Assembly: GCA_030616195.1 (NCBI GenBank)
Contig: JAUWXW010000062.1
Coordinates: 1 to 7,930, forward strand
Direction of reading: 5' to 3'
From: Chloroflexota bacterium
Lineage (GTDB): Bacteria > Chloroflexota > Dehalococcoidia > RBG-13-53-26
Length of the DNA stretch: 7,930 bases
Below are positions 5,543 through 7,930 of the stretch, piece after piece. The translations under genes and the position numbers were made by a program. Each line of letters starts with the position of its first letter. Within the stretch, counting starts at the first letter, position 1. The notes under the pieces were generated by a model, which was not told the DNA's origin, ran no database searches, and worked only from the letters and a program-made list of their open reading frames with translations.

Positions 5543-6622
5543 CTAGAAGTACGTCCTATACTGTTGCGCCATGATGTAGAACGTCTCGGGTCCAGCTAGA
5601 TCAGCGCCCCCCTTTACCCGGATAGTGTTATCATGCTCCTGCGCCTGCCACCAGTCCTCGATGTCGGCTTGCTCTCCCATTGGGAAGCAAAGGACGCCGT
5701 GTATAATGTGGCCCTTAATACGGAAAGCCTGGTATCCGATATCGGAGGCACACTTATAATCGTTGTCAGGGCCGAAGGGTACGGCGTTCAGCACCGCAGA
5801 GGCACAATAGACAGCACCATCAACAGTTATGCCCTGGGTAGCAGCGTGCCATATCGTCTTGCCGGTCGTCTGGTCAAGGTCGGCAACGAAGTGTTCGTGG
5901 TACATCGGGTTCTCTTGTTTGTGAAGGTACTCGAACTCCTCATTCTCCATGTCGAGTATGACGTGCTTTCGGTTGTCCTCCTCGATCTCGATATGCGCGA
6001 CGATAGCACCCAGCCACTTGTCCACCTTACGAGCCTGGACATACACCTTGCGGATTGGATAGTCCCTTGGTAGCTCTACCCGCTCAGTTCCGTTAGCAGT
6101 CGGGTTATACTCCTTAACGGTCTTATTCATCAGAAAGCCGGTTGGAGTTATGAGCTTCTGATCGAAGCAGTCAACAATCACGCTCAGGTAATTGGCAGCG
6201 ATGTCAGCGATCGGCGCATCCTCGTCGTAGGTGATCCGCATCTGTGGATTTTTGAACTTCTTTGGATCAAACGCCAACTCCTCATCCCACATATAGCGCC
6301 CGAAGTTGAGGTTGTATATGGCTATCAACCCCCAGGCAGGCACTAGGGAGCCTGAGCCTAGATTGTCACGGCGGCTGTCATAATGGTCAATAGCCTGAGC
6401 CTGTAGGCCAGTGGCACTATACAGCACATCCGAGCCGTCGAGTACCTCGATCTTGGAGATCATGGTCGCAGGATGCTCGATACAGGTTGCGGTAGCCGGA
6501 ACAATACCCTCCATGCGGACTAGGATCTTGGTGATAGGATCGGGTATGTTGATGTCAATGATCTCCGTACCGGAAGCCCCCACATCCTTGCGGGCCATCA
6601 ACTCAGTGTATCGGTATTTCAT
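5543..6622 (-). CDS. Double jelly-roll major capsid protein candidate (359 aa)
   Basis: The protein has 359 residues, starts with ATG at 6622 and ends in TAG. The pattern fits two consecutive upright jelly-rolls. In the first half, an opening strand near residues 18-40 (EIIDINIPDPITKILVRMEG) is followed by ISKIEVLDGSDVLYSATG (55-72), a Tyr-containing helix, and a 'D..LAFDPKKFKNPQMRITYD' element (113-133) before strand YLSVIVDCFD. A second set begins around residue 180 (RVELPRDYPIRKVYVQARK) and closes with ETFYIMAQQYRTYF. The I..IEVL.dGs.V...tG and F.npQmrI.Y elements are characteristic of PM2/tectivirus-like capsid proteins as I know them. The length is within the usual range of such proteins. 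It would form the pseudo-hexameric capsomers of an icosahedral, usually membrane-containing virion. An HK97 fold is unlikely from this strand-rich pattern. No packaging ATPase is present here to confirm. Confidence 0.75.
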   Translation of the reverse strand: MKYRYTELMARKDVGASGTEIIDINIPDPITKILVRMEGIVPATATCIEHPATMISKIEVLDGSDVLYSATGLQAQAIDHYDSRRDNLGSGSLVPAWGLIAIYNLNFGRYMWDEELAFDPKKFKNPQMRITYDEDAPIADIAANYLSVIVDCFDQKLITPTGFLMNKTVKEYNPTANGTERVELPRDYPIRKVYVQARKVDKWLGAIVAHIEIEEDNRKHVILDMENEEFEYLHKQENPMYHEHFVADLDQTTGKTIWHAATQGITVDGAVYCASAVLNAVPFGPDNDYKCASDIGYQAFRIKGHIIHGVLCFPMGEQADIEDWWQAQEHDNTIRVKGGADLAGPETFYIMAQQYRTYF

Positions 6623-6655
6623 GTCTTATCATCCTCCCTTATCTAATCCCTCCTA
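6623..6655 (-). promoter_or_regulatory. Capsid gene translation-initiation region with three Shine-Dalgarno-like sites
   Basis: The 42-nt gap before the capsid ATG is almost entirely purine in the transcript and contains GGGGAGG, AGGAGG and GGGAGG in succession. The last is 10 nt before the ATG. Repeated ribosome-binding sequences ahead of the most abundantly needed virion protein may raise initiation or act as standby sites. An out-of-frame ATG directly after the last GGAGG reads only briefly. Confidence 0.5.
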
Positions 6656-6664
6656 CCTCCCCTA

Positions 6665-7093
6665 TCAACCTTTACCGGCAGCTTTGCGCCATGCCTTGAC
6701 GACAGGCTTCAACCGGAGGTCGATGTTGGACATCGGGTCAACAGTTGGAGCTGGCAGCCGACTGACCTCGGATTGCACCGCTGAGTAGATCGGGCCAAAC
6801 TTCTCCTGCCACTTGGCAAGGGACTCTCGGATCCTGGTTCCGATAACCGCTCCGCCCTTTTCCATCGCAGCGCTGCGCCACTCCTCGTTGGAGACCCTCT
6901 TAACACCAGCTTGCCGGCTCTTTTTCATTAGAGCCTCGGTTATCTTGGCGTTATAGTTAGCCTCAGCCTGGTCGGAAGCCGCGCGGGACTGCCAATCAGC
7001 CTTACTAACACCCATCCGGTAGCGCTCAGGGATAACAGTAGTCGCAGCCTCAAAGTTAGCCCTGGCCTCCTCGATTGTTTTCATTACACCCAT
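6665..7093 (-). CDS. Hypothetical helical protein before the capsid gene (142 aa)
   Basis: The gene starts with ATG at 7093, one base after the previous TAA, with GAGGAGG 6 nt upstream, and ends in TGA. It is predicted to be mostly helical and basic, with Ala-, Lys- and Trp-containing helices (EEARANFEAATTVIPERY, SKADWQSRAASDQAEANY, SNEEWRSAAMEKGG, SLAKWQEKF). A Pro-containing segment (LPAPTVDP) and a basic tail (KPVVKAWRKAAGKG) follow. The 'Y..GV..A.WQ' and 'W...A..KGG' pattern recalls small proteins encoded directly next to capsid genes in various phages, but I cannot name a family. Position and charge would suit a scaffold, capsid-associated or DNA-contacting protein. No membrane segment is present. 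Confidence 0.75.
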   Translation of the reverse strand: MGVMKTIEEARANFEAATTVIPERYRMGVSKADWQSRAASDQAEANYNAKITEALMKKSRQAGVKRVSNEEWRSAAMEKGGAVIGTRIRESLAKWQEKFGPIYSAVQSEVSRLPAPTVDPMSNIDLRLKPVVKAWRKAAGKG

Positions 7094-7094
7094 G

Positions 7095-7487
7095 TTAAAC
7101 CTCCTCTGTTTCTTCTACCATTAGAGCTTGGAGGTCTGCACTATCAAGCTCCTCAAAGACCTTCCGCTCGTCAACTAGCTCCATCATGGAGATACCACCA
7201 GCGGGGATCTTGATTATCTTCCTTTCCCAGAAGTAGTTACCTGTGTTCGGATCATATATCTTCTCTGTCAGTCCCACCTCCATTTCGTCTAAAATAAACT
7301 TAGGTTGCAGCAACATACCCAGGTATCCTTTATTGGCGCGGGTGTAGACCCTGACAAGCCGGCCTACCCTGGTGAGCAGATATTTCACATCCTCACAAGT
7401 CCATGACCATAGCGTACGCCACTTCTCGATCTCCTCGGCCATCTCCTGCTTGCTCATGGTCTTGGTGTCTGCCCACTTCTCGTCCAC
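7095..7487 (-). CDS. Hypothetical protein, first gene of the operon (130 aa)
   Basis: The start is GTG at 7487, with AGAGG 5 nt upstream. An in-frame TAA lies 8 codons before it, so no longer version is possible. A later ATG at 7454 is in frame but has no good ribosome site. The N-terminal half is helical with Trp residues (AEEIEKWRTLWSWTCEDV), then a basic amphipathic part (RVGRLVRVYTRANKGYLG). The second half is strand-like (TGNYFWERKIIKIPAGGIS), with an acidic C-terminus (LDSADLQALMVEETEEV). No domain is recognised and there are no membrane segments. It lies 3' of the promoter and structured leader, so it is probably translated early from the same transcript as the capsid genes. Confidence 0.75.
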   Translation of the reverse strand: MDEKWADTKTMSKQEMAEEIEKWRTLWSWTCEDVKYLLTRVGRLVRVYTRANKGYLGMLLQPKFILDEMEVGLTEKIYDPNTGNYFWERKIIKIPAGGISMMELVDERKVFEELDSADLQALMVEETEEV

Positions 7488-7523
7488 TTTAGCCTCTTGC
7501 TCAACCCATTACATTCTGTTCGG

Positions 7524-7617
7524 CCGGCGGGGTAGCTGTAGACTCTCACTCCAGGGGCTAGGACTCCTGTGAAGCGCTCCCCTAGCACACTTCCAAGTGC
7601 TCTGTCCTCCCCGCCGG
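7524..7617 (-). ncRNA. Structured 5' leader or small RNA immediately after the promoter
   Basis: A perfect 9-bp, very GC-rich helix (7524-7532 with 7609-7617) encloses 76 nt. Inside, 7553-7557 (AGGGG) can pair with 7579-7583 and 7584-7588 (AGCAC) with 7597-7601, giving two adjacent hairpins and a multi-branch junction. An alternative GCTAGG/CCTAGC pairing (7557-7562 with 7581-7586) is mutually exclusive with these, as in a switch. The predicted transcription start (about 7621) is only a few bases before the closing helix, so the transcript begins with it. The downstream Shine-Dalgarno of the first gene lies about 30 nt after it. It does not have tRNA features (no T-loop). It could be a regulatory leader, an RNA 5' stabiliser or a separate small RNA. 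Confidence 0.6.
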
Positions 7618-7627
7618 TCTCTCAGAT

Positions 7628-7656
7628 AATGTATCACCACTTTTAAGATCTGTCAA
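7628..7656 (-). promoter_or_regulatory. Sigma-70-type promoter for the structural operon
   Basis: Reading on the minus strand, a perfect TTGACA -35 box (7656-7651) is followed by a 17-bp spacer and TACATT (7633-7628), which matches 4 of 6 positions of the -10 consensus. The spacer ends in GTGA, giving a partial TG-extended -10. Transcription would start near 7621. It faces the whole gene cluster, and no other promoter of this quality was noticed, so it may drive all genes as one operon. A consensus bacterial promoter argues for a bacterial host. Confidence 0.75.
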
Positions 7657-7680
7657 GAGGGCTTGAGTCCTGTCATTTTG

Positions 7681-7930
7681 CTTAGTGAGGCGTAGACAGT
7701 CACCCCCCTCTTTTAAGGGGTTTTGTAGGTCAAATCTGAAGCGTTACAGGGGGTTTTTAGCAGGTCTCTAGACGGTGTTTGGCAAAAGAGTAGCCGGTGG
7801 ACGATCTTAACAAAGAAAGAAAAGTGGGAAAAAGGAAAACGACAAAAAAAGAAAAACCAAAAAGTTGACATAAAAAAGTCACGCTGGGCGGGGGGTGTGG
7901 CGAAGGCGCACGAACGAGCGAGACCCGCCC
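7681..7930. other. Non-coding right end: A/G-rich tract and GC-rich terminal inverted repeat
   Basis: No supported gene lies here. From 7809 to 7864 the plus strand is almost all A and G, with one T and five C. Next is a short TGAC/GTCA inverted repeat (7866-7869, 7878-7881) around an A-rich spacer. Then GGGCGGG at 7886-7892 is exactly complementary to CCCGCCC at 7924-7930, the last bases of the window. A strand-asymmetric AT-rich tract beside a GC-rich palindrome is a common layout for replication origins or genome termini, but nothing here proves either. A degenerate GGGGTTTT-type direct repeat occurs at 7717-7731 and 7749-7766. Confidence 0.4.
7705..7724 (+). terminator. Weak intrinsic-terminator-like hairpin
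   Basis: CCCCT (7705-7709) pairs with AGGGG (7716-7720) around a 6-nt loop, followed by TTTT on the plus strand. The stem is short and the T-run is minimal. It would stop rightward transcription, but no plus-strand gene leads into it here, so its relevance is doubtful. Confidence 0.25.

Noticed and set aside
5633..6073. Plus-strand 146-codon ORF
   Set aside because: It lies wholly antisense to the capsid gene, whose protein pattern is far more convincing.
7524..7617. tRNA or suppressor tRNA in the leader
   Set aside because: The closing stem resembles an acceptor stem, but there is no T-loop sequence, no D-arm and no CCA-side layout.
7865..7888. Plus-strand promoter at TTGACA 7865-7870
   Set aside because: No -10-like sequence lies 15 to 19 bp downstream, only GC-rich sequence, and no plus-strand gene follows within the window.
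1..7930. Genome-wide reassignment of TAG to a sense codon
   Set aside because: The 54-aa, 43-aa, 119-aa and capsid genes end in TAG at sensible protein ends directly beside the next gene's ribosome site, and reading through the 54-aa stop would run into the wrong frame of the 75-aa gene.

Overview
The window looks like the structural-gene end of an uncultivated, tailless bacterial virus, or an integrated or assembled fragment of one. Every convincing gene lies on the minus strand, so the transcript reads from right to left. Nearly all genes are tightly packed, with gaps of 0 to 42 nt and one of 115 nt, and most have strong Shine-Dalgarno sequences. A near-consensus sigma-70-type promoter precedes the first gene. 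Both points favour a bacterial host. No integrase, replication protein, packaging ATPase, terminase, portal or tRNA is visible, so lineage and lifestyle rest on the capsid protein and its neighbours.

In transcription order, the far right (about 7681-7930) is non-coding. It holds a GC-rich inverted repeat at the window edge, a 56-nt A/G-rich tract, and a weak terminator-like hairpin. A promoter (7628-7656) then starts a transcript whose first ~100 nt fold into a closed, multi-branched structure (7524-7617). Two small unrecognised proteins follow (130 and 142 aa). Next comes a 359-aa protein that I read as a double jelly-roll major capsid protein, then two small beta-rich proteins (119 and 140 aa) that may be minor capsid, penton or spike components.

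The middle (2472-4746) encodes three beta-rich proteins that look like a receptor-binding or fibre set: a 242-aa lectin-like protein, a 350-aa fibre protein with a nearly perfect 222-bp tandem duplication, and a 157-aa beta-sandwich-like protein. After these come short membrane or soluble proteins (54, 75 and 43 aa), an exceptionally tryptophan-rich 217-aa protein, and a 45-aa ORF. The last is in frame, across a single TAG, with a long partial ORF that runs off the left edge. That ORF has two hydrophobic segments and repeated 'GY' helical units. Such membrane-interacting proteins would suit a virus with an internal lipid membrane, as in known double jelly-roll bacterial viruses, but this is inference.

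The points most worth following up are the in-frame amber codon at 1024-1026, the structured RNA at the transcription start, the 13-bp inverted-repeat element at 1976-2043, and the affiliation of this divergent capsid cassette.
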